Source of the DNA: DAXETY01 sp051155755
GTDB lineage: Bacteria > Desulfobacterota > Desulfobacteria > Desulfobacterales > SG8-13
DNA length: 15,599 nt
Assembly: GCA_051155755.1 (NCBI GenBank)
Contig: DAXETY010000079.1
Location: 1 to 15,599 of the forward strand
Reading direction: 5' to 3'
In this document: in pieces, positions 1 through 7,842 of the stretch
Layout: each line of letters begins with the position of its first letter
Position numbering within the stretch: the first letter of the stretch is position 1
The notes under the pieces: generated by a model
Told to the model about the DNA's origin: nothing
What the model saw: only the letters and a program-made list of their open reading frames with translations
The model's database searches: none
Made by a program: the position numbers and the translations under genes

Positions 1-1026
1 GCGACCATCCTGGGCGGGCGCAACATCGGCGACGAATATTTCCAGGCCGACCCGGACCTGGCGTTTGCGGACCTGGACGTCCTGGCGATCGGGCCAGTGG
101 CCCAAAAAGTCTCCACCGCTTTCGACCTTTACTGGAACAGCGAACTGGCCTATCCGGCCACAGTCCTGCGGGGCAAAACGCCGACGTCGGAGGAAATTGC
201 ACAGAAGCGTGAGCAGCTACAGCGATTTGTCGCCGCTCAGGCGGACTCGGAATACCTGGCGGCCCTGCGGAAATCATCTCTTGCGGAAAAGATCCAAAAC
301 AACCAGTTGGTGTTTCGCTGGGGCCAAACCGACGTCGTCTACGATCTTCCGGAAAAAATCCAGCAGGATTTCGACCAGGCCCAGTTGCACCTGTCCCCGC
401 AGCTCAAGCCCTACCTGGATGCCCTGGAGCGGGAACTGATCATCTTTTCGCCCTATTTCGTGCCTGGCAAGGCGGGTACGAAATTGTTGACCGGGCTGGT
501 CGAACAGGGGGTGCGGGTGCGCATTCTGACCAACTCTCTGGCCTCCAACGACGTGGGTATCGTACATGCCGGCTATGCCAAGTACCGCAAAGCCCTGCTG
601 CGCGGCGGGGTCGAACTCTATGAAATGAACAAGAACCTGACGCGTGAACAGCGCAAGGAAAAAAAGGGCATAGAGGGTTCATCCAAGGCCAGCCTGCATG
701 CCAAATCGTTTGTTTTCGACCGCCGGCATGTTTTCATCGGTTCGCTGAACCTCGATCCGCGGGCGCTGCTGCAAAATACCGAAATCGGCGTCGTCATCGA
801 TCAGGCTGAAATCGGCGAGAGTATGGGAGCCTGGTTCGACCGCAGCATTGAAAGCGTCGCTTTCCGACTGGAGCTGGTCAAAAACGACAACGGAACCGAA
901 TCGATTCGCTGGCACGGAATGGTGGACGGAGCGCCGCAAATCTTTGACGTGGACCCGTACACCGGATTCTGGCGGCGGTTCGGGATCGGCATCCTGAGCA
1001 TTCTGCCCATCGAATCCCAGCTGTAA
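1..1026 (+). CDS. Phospholipase D / cardiolipin synthase-like protein (ClsC/YmdC type), 5' end missing
   Basis: The reading frame is open from base 1, so the start lies outside the window; 341 residues are visible and the gene ends in TAA. The first visible residues, ILGGRNIGDEYF, are the conserved stretch that follows the first HKD motif in PLD-type cardiolipin synthases; that first motif itself is upstream of the window. The second catalytic motif is complete: H233, K235 and D240 (HAKSFVFD), followed by GSLN at 247-250. FSPYFVPG near residue 149 is also typical of the family. These enzymes transfer phosphatidyl groups between phospholipids at the inner membrane to make cardiolipin. The soluble ClsC/YmdC-like subgroup fits better than ClsA because no membrane segment is visible, but the missing N-terminus could carry one. 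It converges on the outer-membrane gene with a 47-bp gap and no clear terminator. Family assignment is firm; exact substrate is inferred. Confidence 0.9.
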   Translation, partial: ATILGGRNIGDEYFQADPDLAFADLDVLAIGPVAQKVSTAFDLYWNSELAYPATVLRGKTPTSEEIAQKREQLQRFVAAQADSEYLAALRKSSLAEKIQNNQLVFRWGQTDVVYDLPEKIQQDFDQAQLHLSPQLKPYLDALERELIIFSPYFVPGKAGTKLLTGLVEQGVRVRILTNSLASNDVGIVHAGYAKYRKALLRGGVELYEMNKNLTREQRKEKKGIEGSSKASLHAKSFVFDRRHVFIGSLNLDPRALLQNTEIGVVIDQAEIGESMGAWFDRSIESVAFRLELVKNDNGTESIRWHGMVDGAPQIFDVDPYTGFWRRFGIGILSILPIESQL

Positions 1027-1073
1027 ACAGCAATGTAACATCAAAATTAAGGGTAATCCTGGATGTATGCCCG

Positions 1074-2000
1074 TTAAAATTCCCCGCTGAAGGTCAGCGC
1101 CGCGAACGGCGCCGGATCGTAATCCTCGTCTCCGATGCCGTTGCCGTCTGCATCTTCGATGGACAGTTCGCCGTTGAAGAGGAACCCGCCGGAAAGATCC
1201 AGGGAAAAGGACCGGCCCAGGGCCTTGCCGACACGCAGAAATCCAACGAAAAATTCGTTTTCGACCACGCCGTCGGGCACTGCACCGCCGTCGTCCAACC
1301 GGAAGCGCAACGAGCGGTAGGCTCCGCCGATGCCCAACTCCCAGGTTTCGGCCGGCGCGCAGATCAACTCCAGGCCGGCCGGACCGGCCGGACCGGCCTG
1401 ATACGGATTGGCGAGGCGGAACTGTTCACTGATTTGCCAATCGATTACGATAAACGGAAAGAAAACGGTTTCTTCCAGCTCGTCGAAAATCCCGAACCCC
1501 AGGCCGAGAAAGAGGTTGTCGCCGAAGGAACGGGTCGCTGAAATCCCCCCGCCGTAGATCAGGCTATCGCTGAAATCGGCACCGGATTCGCCGGAAAATT
1601 CGACGGTGGGCGTCAATCCCAGGCTCCAGTCGTATCCGACCCGATAGAAAATCGGCAGGCTGACCCCGGCCCGGTGCAGGTCGCTCCAGAGCGAAGCCCC
1701 GGCGATGTCGGTGCGATCGTCAAAATTCCAGTCTTCGTAGCCGTAGTTCAGCCCCAGGCCCAGTCGCAGGTCGCGGTTGATCTGGTGCATCGCGTCGAAA
1801 TTCAGGTAATGACGGTTGACATCGAAATTCCCGCCCTCGTCCAGGTCGGTCTCGAACTGATAGACCGGTGTGTAGGAAAACGAATAATTGATGCCGGAGC
1901 CGTCTTCCGCGGCCGCGTCCTGCGCCCGGGAAGGCGTCCCACTTACGGTTAGAAAAAAAAGAATCAGCATCAGCACCGCCGGTCGCCGCCATCGGTTCAT
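1074..2000 (-). CDS. Outer-membrane beta-barrel protein (DUF6268-like)
   Basis: The protein has 308 residues. A signal peptide is visible: MNRWRR, a hydrophobic core VLMLILFFLTVSG, and a cleavage region after SRAQ. The rest alternates polar and aromatic/hydrophobic residues, with many Gly, Tyr and Phe strands such as LRLGLGLNYGYEDW, and the chain ends in Phe (ALTFSGEF), the usual BAM recognition signal. The general pattern and the NPYQAGPAGPAGLEL segment recall the DUF6268 outer-membrane family, but no specific function can be read. A near-perfect AGGAGG ribosome site precedes the ATG, which supports this start. Two hairpins lie upstream in its leader. The AGPAGPAG stretch is encoded by a short GGCCGGACC tandem repeat. 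It may be a passive barrel or a porin-like protein; that is inference. Confidence 0.8.
   Translation of the reverse strand: MNRWRRPAVLMLILFFLTVSGTPSRAQDAAAEDGSGINYSFSYTPVYQFETDLDEGGNFDVNRHYLNFDAMHQINRDLRLGLGLNYGYEDWNFDDRTDIAGASLWSDLHRAGVSLPIFYRVGYDWSLGLTPTVEFSGESGADFSDSLIYGGGISATRSFGDNLFLGLGFGIFDELEETVFFPFIVIDWQISEQFRLANPYQAGPAGPAGLELICAPAETWELGIGGAYRSLRFRLDDGGAVPDGVVENEFFVGFLRVGKALGRSFSLDLSGGFLFNGELSIEDADGNGIGDEDYDPAPFAALTFSGEF
1377..1398. repeat. Short tandem repeat GGCCGGACC within the barrel gene
   Basis: Two copies of GGCCGGACC plus a trailing GGCC are seen directly. On the coding (minus) strand they give the PAGPAG stretch, in a probable loop of the barrel. The repeat keeps the frame, so slippage in 9-bp units would lengthen the loop without breaking the gene. 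Confidence 0.6.
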
Positions 2001-2041
2001 CCGGTATCCCTCCTGAGGCCAAAGCGTTCAGTTCAATGAAA

Positions 2042-2063
2042 ATCGGCGTAAAAAAACGCCGAT
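2042..2063 (-). promoter_or_regulatory. Hairpin in the leader of the barrel gene
   Basis: ATCGGCGT and ACGCCGAT form a perfect 8-bp stem around six A (plus strand). On the minus strand the stem is followed by TTTTC, so it could act as a weak terminator or attenuator about 40 nt before the barrel start codon. It could equally end a transcript coming from the TPR gene. Confidence 0.45.
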
Positions 2064-2068
2064 GAAGT

Positions 2069-2102
2069 CCGGGTCGGCACCGAAACAGTTGTGCCAACCC
2101 GG
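2069..2102 (-). promoter_or_regulatory. Second, longer hairpin in the leader of the barrel gene
   Basis: CCGGGTCGGCAC at 2069-2080 faces GTGCCAACCCGG at 2091-2102 with a 10-nt loop. The one mismatch on the plus strand (C-A) becomes a G-U pair in RNA from the minus strand. All 12 pairs therefore form only in the transcript that runs into the barrel gene, which hints that the structure is used as RNA. It lies just upstream of the 2042-2063 hairpin. Confidence 0.45.
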
Positions 2103-2231
2103 TCCGCAGATTTACGGAAGCTACCATTTAACGCCCTCGAATGGCAAGGGCGGGACCTGAACCCGTTTAATCAAAAACCCCTCCCACCAATGTACAATAT
2201 CCAAAACACAAAAGCGCATTCTTCGGCTACC

Positions 2232-2253
2232 GGGCGGGCATGGTGGCCCGCCC
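2232..2253. repeat. GC-rich inverted repeat in spacer
   Basis: GGGCGGGC and GCCCGCCC form a perfect 8-bp stem with a 6-nt loop, followed on the plus strand by TAAAAAA. The T-run is on the wrong side for termination of minus-strand transcripts. Confidence 0.5.
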
Positions 2254-2337
2254 TAAAAAACCATCCTTCGATGGCCAGGATGAATGCAGGGACGGTCACC
2301 GAGCCGGCCGGTCTGCGGGGGGCCGCTGATGCGCACC

Positions 2338-2359
2338 GAGTCCCGCCATGGCGGGACTC
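2338..2359. repeat. Perfect 22-bp palindrome downstream of the TPR gene
   Basis: The two 11-base halves are exact reverse complements around a central CCATGG; the left half is GAGTCCCGCCA. Flanking CCGCTGA (2323-2329) and TCAGCGG (2358-2364) offer an alternative outer pairing. It begins 35 bases past the TPR stop codon. It could be an unusual terminator hairpin without a U-run, a protein-binding site, or a dispersed palindromic element. Confidence 0.55.
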
Positions 2360-2393
2360 AGCGGAAAAAGGGCCATTGCTGAGTGAACGCTAC

Positions 2394-4067
2394 TTAGTAC
2401 CGCGAAGATGTCAGCGCGTGGGTGGCATCGGCCCAGGCCCGATCGAATCGTTCGTCGACCGCCCCGGCGGCCTCGGCGTTACCCTGCGCCTCCAGGGCTT
2501 TCAGCAGGCCGAACAGCGAATAGCCGTTGGCCGGGTTTTTGCGCAGGTCCGCAGCGTAAATGACTTCGGCCTCGTTCGGCCGGCCGGCCTCGAGCAATGC
2601 GGCCCCCAGGAAATGACGCACCGGAAAGTACCAGTCCGGCGGTTCATTGTACGGCAGCCAGTCCTCGAGTCGCACGGCCCGCTCCAGGTGCGCCAACCCT
2701 GTGAGGATCTTGCCCCGGGAAACGGCCAGTTCCCCCCGTACGATCTCCTCGGCAATGGTGAGCAGGGTTTCGGCCTTAGCAAAACCGACGTAATGTTCGA
2801 TCTTTGCCATTTCACGGCGGACGACACTCAAACGGTCGAGCTCCTGACCCGCCTTTTGGGGCCGGTCGGTATGAACGTAGGCCAGCGCCCGGCCATAGTG
2901 CCAGATGCCCGTCATGAACTTCGAATCGACGTCCGGGCGGGGTTCGGCCAGCATTTCGTCCCACATGCCGAAACGCACCAGCACGAACATGGGCTGGGAA
3001 AGAAACGTCTCGTAAAGCGCCCAGACGTTTTTGTCGGAAGAAAGCTCGGGCGGCACCTTGTCGACGATCTTCCGCGCGGCTGCGAGCGCCGCCTCCGGGT
3101 TTCCTTGAAACATGGCCGACCAGGCCAGGAAATGAATGTTGTGCGGGTAGTAGTTCAGCGGATAGATATTCTGCGACCGGCACTGGGTGATGTAGTTTTC
3201 GTCGGCCCGCACCGCCCTGAGATTGGCCTCATACGAGTCTGCATATCGTCCCACGCGCATGTAGATGTGGGCCGGCATGTGCACCAGGTGTCCGGCGCCG
3301 GGCATCAGGCCCGCCAGCATATCGGCATGGGGCTCGCCTCTTTCGGGGTGACGGGCTTCGACGGCATGGATGTAGTAATGCAGTGCCCCGGCATGGCGGG
3401 GATTGCGCGCGATCACCGATTCGAGAACCGCCAGGGTGGTTTCGGTATTGGCCCGGGGACTTCCGTCCATATTCCAGTAGTTCCAGGGACTCAAGTTCAT
3501 CAGGGCGGCCGCGTAAAGCGTTGCGGCGTCCAGGTCGTCCGGATAATCTGCCGTCAGTTTGGCCATGGCCTCGGCATAGGCCCGATCCAGCGGCTTGCGG
3601 TCGGCGGCGGGATCGTTGGAGTATCGCTGGACCAGGGCTTCGATATAGGCGCGCTCGCGCGCCGACACCTTGTCCTTGCGGGCCTGGGCCTGCTGGATCG
3701 CCTGCCAGGCCTGCGGGACAACCTCCGGAACCATCGGCAAATTCAGGTTGGGGCCCAGGACAAGGGCCCATCCCCAGTAAGCCATGGCATTGTCCGGGTC
3801 GAGCCGCACCGCCTCCTTGAAGGCCCGCAGGGCCTCGGAATGATTGAAGGCATAGGTCAGGCGCAGTCCCTGGTCGAAAAACCGCTGGGATTCCGGCACA
3901 GAGGTGGTCACCGCGAAATGGTGGTCTCCGAGTCCTTCGAGCTTGGGTGCGATCGGCGCTTCGGCCGTAAGCGGATCGATTGCCAGGGCCCGCACATCGT
4001 GGATGTTGGCGGCGGCCGGCTGGGCCATGAAACCCAGAATTATGATCAAAACGGCTGTACGTCGCAT
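2394..4067 (-). CDS. Secreted tetratricopeptide-repeat protein
   Basis: The protein has 557 residues. Residues 1-20 form a signal peptide (MRRTAVLIIILGFMAQPAAA), placing it in the periplasm or beyond. Residues about 60-101 are a clear TPR pair: FDQGLRLTYAFNHSEALRAF, then EAVRLDPDNAMAYWGWAL. Further helical repeats run to the C-terminus (for example LGAALLEAGRPNEAEVIYAA). Two His-rich stretches, HYYIHAVEA at 230-238 and HLVHMPAHIYMRVGRY at 260-275, recur in a widespread bacterial TPR family as I remember it, and the clustered His could bind metal; that is inference. No catalytic domain is recognised. AAAGGAGAT before the ATG supports the start. The 84-bp gap to the upstream OsmC gene on the same strand allows co-transcription, though a GC-rich hairpin sits between them. 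The family call is secure; the role is not known. Confidence 0.88.
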   Translation of the reverse strand: MRRTAVLIIILGFMAQPAAANIHDVRALAIDPLTAEAPIAPKLEGLGDHHFAVTTSVPESQRFFDQGLRLTYAFNHSEALRAFKEAVRLDPDNAMAYWGWALVLGPNLNLPMVPEVVPQAWQAIQQAQARKDKVSARERAYIEALVQRYSNDPAADRKPLDRAYAEAMAKLTADYPDDLDAATLYAAALMNLSPWNYWNMDGSPRANTETTLAVLESVIARNPRHAGALHYYIHAVEARHPERGEPHADMLAGLMPGAGHLVHMPAHIYMRVGRYADSYEANLRAVRADENYITQCRSQNIYPLNYYPHNIHFLAWSAMFQGNPEAALAAARKIVDKVPPELSSDKNVWALYETFLSQPMFVLVRFGMWDEMLAEPRPDVDSKFMTGIWHYGRALAYVHTDRPQKAGQELDRLSVVRREMAKIEHYVGFAKAETLLTIAEEIVRGELAVSRGKILTGLAHLERAVRLEDWLPYNEPPDWYFPVRHFLGAALLEAGRPNEAEVIYAADLRKNPANGYSLFGLLKALEAQGNAEAAGAVDERFDRAWADATHALTSSRY

Positions 4068-4103
4068 GGTCTTTATCTCCTTTCCAGTATTTCAACGCTG
4101 CCG

Positions 4104-4135
4104 CCGGCAGGCGTCCCGCGACGCGGGTCCGCCGG
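4104..4135 (-). promoter_or_regulatory. GC-rich hairpin between the OsmC and TPR genes
   Basis: An inner odd palindrome CCCGCGACGCGGG (4115-4127) is nested inside CCGGC (4104-4108) and GCCGG (4131-4135). It lies just after the OsmC stop codon in the direction of transcription. No U-run follows, so partial termination or mRNA end protection is more likely than full termination. Confidence 0.4.
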
Positions 4136-4151
4136 CCGGTTCGGATCGTTG

Positions 4152-4727
4152 TTATTGAATCTTCAGATTGCCGTTTAGTTTGATGGCGTTGGCGATATTG
4201 AAGCGATTGGGCGAAGTGGCACAGACCGTTTCGTGCACCTTCTGGAACTGTTCGGGCGTGCCGTTTCCCTTGATATGCACAGTGTAGCTGAGTTGGTCGT
4301 AGCCGGGTTTGACGTCCGGATCTAGGCCCAGAAATCCGCGCAGGTCGATGTCACCCTCGGTTTCGATTCGCAATGCTTCCAATTCGATTCCCTCCATTGC
4401 GCAGCCGACCACATAGCCCACCATCATGCAGGCGTTCATGGCCGCCAGCAGATATTCCTGGGGATTGGCAAATTGATTGGTGCCGCCCAGTTCGGTGGGT
4501 TCGTCGATCTGGACGGTGAAATCCTTTCGGATGTGCTCCTTGCCGAAACCGTATCCGGTTACCCGAGTGTCCGAACGGGCGCCGCCCTTCCAATGGCTGG
4601 TCACCTGCCAGTGGGTGAGCGCGTTTTCGGCGTCGGCGGCCACATGTCCGATCAGGCCCCGCACGCCGTCGGTATCGATCCCGTTGATGATATTCTGGTT
4701 GTTTTGATCTTCTTTCAAGGGTTGCAT
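4152..4727 (-). CDS. OsmC/Ohr-family protein
   Basis: The protein has 191 residues, somewhat longer than the roughly 140 usual for OsmC and Ohr because of an N-terminal extension of about 35 residues. The core signature is present: ANPQEYLLAAMNAC with C100, and a second cysteine, C169, in VHETVCATSP. In this family such a Cys pair reduces organic or fatty-acid hydroperoxides in the cytoplasm. The second motif differs from the classical Ohr sequence, so it belongs with the broader OsmC-like group (YhfA and relatives) and its substrate is open. GGAGGA five bases before the ATG supports the start. It is the probable first gene of a pair with the TPR gene. Confidence 0.9.
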   Translation of the reverse strand: MQPLKEDQNNQNIINGIDTDGVRGLIGHVAADAENALTHWQVTSHWKGGARSDTRVTGYGFGKEHIRKDFTVQIDEPTELGGTNQFANPQEYLLAAMNACMMVGYVVGCAMEGIELEALRIETEGDIDLRGFLGLDPDVKPGYDQLSYTVHIKGNGTPEQFQKVHETVCATSPNRFNIANAIKLNGNLKIQ

Positions 4728-4751
4728 GGTTTCCTCCGTACATCTGTCTTT

Positions 4752-4774
4752 CGGCCGCCGTGATCTGGCGGCCG
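4752..4774 (-). promoter_or_regulatory. Hairpin upstream of the OsmC ribosome site
   Basis: CGGCCGCC and GGCGGCCG form a perfect 8-bp stem with a 7-nt loop, about 25 bases upstream of the OsmC start codon. No U-run follows on the minus strand. It may be a leader structure or may mark the 3' end of the upstream remnant. Confidence 0.35.
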
Positions 4775-4775
4775 G

Positions 4776-4925
4776 TCAATTGAGGGTGGACAGTGCCGCA
4801 CTGACGCGCCGGCGCTGGTCCTCGGTAGTCAATTCAATGTAAAGGATGCCGGTGCGTTTCGGCAAAACCGCCGGGCGCGAAAGAGAAGCTGTGAAAAAGA
4901 GAGGAGGGGGTTTGAAACACCGACT
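4776..4925 (-). pseudogene. Possible C-terminal remnant of a lost gene
   Basis: A minus-strand frame open from about 4925 ends with a TGA at 4776-4778. Its last part reads RTGILYIELTTEDQRRRVSA followed by ALSTLN. The composition and third-position GC look coding, but no ATG or ribosome site is present and the frame is blocked by a TGA upstream. It may be the tail of a degraded gene once upstream of the OsmC gene, or chance. I recognise no family. Confidence 0.25.
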
Positions 4926-5068
4926 TCAATATAACTAAGCAAAATCGCTGCCAAGGCACCGGACAAATTTACAATGGAGAATTTTATATTCATATCGGTG
5001 GGTTGAAGAATTCGACCCCATGCAGGACCGGAGCGCGGGCGAACGCAAAACGCTGATATGCCAGAAAG

Positions 5069-5084
5069 TGCCGATATATCGGCA
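5069..5084. repeat. Perfect 16-bp palindrome
   Basis: TGCCGATATATCGGCA is its own reverse complement. It lies in the non-coding spacer, has an AT core and GC arms like many dimeric repressor operators, and has no gene start within 150 bases on the right-hand side. Confidence 0.5.
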
Positions 5085-5135
5085 TAACGGTTGGGCGGGG
5101 GTCAACAACCACCCGCGAAACGGGAGGCTTGAATA

Positions 5136-5167
5136 TTCCTGCCAGCGGCAATTGCCGCTGGCAGGAA
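5136..5167. repeat. Perfect 32-bp palindrome
   Basis: The two 16-base halves are exact reverse complements; the left half is TTCCTGCCAGCGGCAA and the centre is AATT. There is no loop, so in DNA it is a cruciform-capable palindrome and in RNA a very stable hairpin. It lies 69 bp past the stop of the sigma-54 regulator and just after the terminator-like hairpin 5174-5191 in that direction. Confidence 0.7.
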
Positions 5168-5173
5168 AAGACG

Positions 5174-5191
5174 GAAGCACGTATGTGCTTC
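5174..5191 (-). terminator. Probable terminator of the sigma-54 regulator
   Basis: GAAGCAC and GTGCTTC form a 7-bp stem around a 4-nt loop. On the minus strand it is followed by CGTCTTTTCC, a moderately U-rich tract. It sits about 45 bases past the regulator's TAA. The 32-bp palindrome directly downstream could act as a second stop. Confidence 0.5.
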
Positions 5192-5235
5192 GATGTCGAA
5201 CTTGCAGTAGCACCCGGTTTGGGCAAGAACGAAAA

Positions 5236-6693
<1,458 letters not shown>

Positions 6694-6817
6694 GACGATA
6701 TGATCGATTGGAGTCAACAAATGCCCGCACGACGGATACATCAACAATAGTGTGCCCGTCCGGATTTTCAAGCCGCATTTACGACGGACAATATTTTTGA
6801 AAATTTGAAAGGCTCCG

Positions 6818-6846
6818 TTTAGAACGATTTACAATTTTGATATAAT
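6818..6846 (+). promoter_or_regulatory. Sigma-70-type promoter of the acyltransferase gene
   Basis: A -35 box TTTAGA (6818-6823) and a perfect -10 box TATAAT (6841-6846) are separated by exactly 17 bases. Transcription would begin near 6853, giving a 40-nt leader before the ATG at 6895. Confidence 0.6.
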
Positions 6847-6894
6847 GGTAACGATATACAACATCTAAAAGGCATCAGGCCGATCGGAGCGAAA

Positions 6895-7842
6895 ATGGTT
6901 TCAACATTGATGGGATCCGCCCGGGGCGGACTTTCCCTGAGTTTCTATATTTCAAACACCCTGTTCTGGTGCATCCCGCTGTTTGCGCTGGTGGTCGCCA
7001 AAGCAGCCATCCCGCTGGAGCCCTGGCGGCGCAGGTGCAGCCGGATTCTCACGGCCATGGCCGAACACTGGATCTGGGTCAACAACCAGAACCAGAAATG
7101 GTTGGGCAACACCCGGGTGGAGGTCCAGGGCCTGCAGGCGGTAGACCGCACCGGGTGGTACCTGGTACTGGCAAATCACCAGTCCTGGGTGGACATTCTG
7201 GTGCTGCAGCGGATCTTCCACCGCAAGATCCCGTTTTTGAAATTTTTCATCAAAAAAGAGCTGTTCTGGCTTCCCTTCCTGGGCCAGGCCTGGTGGGCCC
7301 TGGATTTTCCGTTCGTCAAGCGCTATAACCGGCAGCATCTTCAAAAAAAGCCGCACCTGGCCGGCAAGGATCTGGAAATCACCCGCAAAGCCTGCCGTAA
7401 ATTCAAAAAAATCCCGGTCTCCATCATGAATTTCGTGGAAGGCACCCGGTTCACCCCGGGCAAGCATCTCCGGCAGCAGTCTCCCTATCCGCATCTCCTC
7501 AAACCCAAAGCCGGCGGCATCGCCCTGGTGCTTCACAGCCTGGAAGAACGCATTCAACAGGTCCTGGACGTCACCATCGTCTATCCCGACGGGGTGACCA
7601 GTTTCTGGTCATTTCTGTGCGGCAACATTCGAACGGTCAAAGTCCGGGTGCGCACCCTGCCGGTAAGCCGGAATTTGATCGGCGATTATGCCAATGACGG
7701 GAGCTTTCGCGAGGGGCTCCAGCATTGGTTGAACAATGTCTGGTCAGAGAAAAACCGATCCATCGAAGAGATGATGGCATCTCAGGCGGGAATAACCGTC
7801 TCAGCCGCTGCAGCAGGATCGACCCGGTTGCGCCGAGCGTGA
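6895..7842 (+). CDS. Membrane lysophospholipid acyltransferase (PlsC-like, YihG type)
   Basis: The protein has 315 residues. Residues about 15-40 form a membrane segment (LSFYISNTLFWCIPLFALVV). The acyltransferase motifs are in order: NHQSWVD at 94-100 with the catalytic His95 and Asp100, and FVEGTRFT with EGTR at 182-185, which binds the glycerol phosphate. These place it in the PlsC superfamily. Its length and motif spacing suit the YihG subgroup, 1-acylglycerol-3-phosphate acyltransferase-like enzymes acting at the inner membrane on phospholipid precursors. GGAG seven bases before the ATG supports the start. A good promoter lies upstream. Its last 42 bases overlap the convergent RseC-like gene, so the Ala- and Arg-rich tail (residues about 303-315) may be a recent extension. 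The exact acceptor is inferred. Confidence 0.9.
   Translation: MVSTLMGSARGGLSLSFYISNTLFWCIPLFALVVAKAAIPLEPWRRRCSRILTAMAEHWIWVNNQNQKWLGNTRVEVQGLQAVDRTGWYLVLANHQSWVDILVLQRIFHRKIPFLKFFIKKELFWLPFLGQAWWALDFPFVKRYNRQHLQKKPHLAGKDLEITRKACRKFKKIPVSIMNFVEGTRFTPGKHLRQQSPYPHLLKPKAGGIALVLHSLEERIQQVLDVTIVYPDGVTSFWSFLCGNIRTVKVRVRTLPVSRNLIGDYANDGSFREGLQHWLNNVWSEKNRSIEEMMASQAGITVSAAAAGSTRLRRA

Larger units (their letters stand above)
2001..2393. other. Palindrome-rich spacer between the TPR and barrel genes
   Basis: No gene is credible in these 393 bases. Going from the barrel gene towards the TPR gene, the spacer holds two leader hairpins (2042-2063 and 2069-2102), a tRNA-3'-end-like scrap (2142-2165, minus), a GC-rich inverted repeat (2232-2253) and a perfect 22-bp palindrome (2338-2359). 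None is followed by a proper U-run in the direction of transcription, so these are not textbook terminators. A weak minus-strand promoter-like TTGCCA (near 2141) is followed by a poor -10 and is not called. The density of inverted repeats suggests a hotspot for dispersed palindromic elements, which is inference. Confidence 0.6.
4728..5235. other. Spacer with gene remnant and strong palindromes
   Basis: No intact gene is credible. Near the OsmC gene there is a perfect 8-bp hairpin (4752-4774) and a short coding-like frame on the minus strand ending at 4776. The right half holds a 16-bp palindrome (5069-5084), a 32-bp perfect palindrome (5136-5167) and a 7-bp-stem hairpin (5174-5191). The overlapping short frames here on both strands are explained by the palindromes. 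Confidence 0.6.

Noticed and set aside
2078..2097. Sigma-54 promoter-like TGGCAC on the minus strand upstream of the barrel gene
   Set aside because: The -24 element is perfect but the -12 element reads TTTC rather than TTGC, so the essential GC is missing. The bases are better explained by the hairpin.
2091..4178. A 695-codon open frame on the plus strand, antisense to the TPR gene
   Set aside because: It mirrors the TPR gene codon for codon in high-GC DNA, has no ribosome site, and its product is Gly/Arg/Val/His-rich without domain-like order. The minus-strand TPR protein has a signal peptide, repeats and a ribosome site.
6694..6771. N-terminal extension of the sigma-54 regulator to a TTG at 6771
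   Set aside because: No ribosome site at the TTG and the extra residues do not resemble a domain; MAAKPTYE at 6693 is a typical start in this family.
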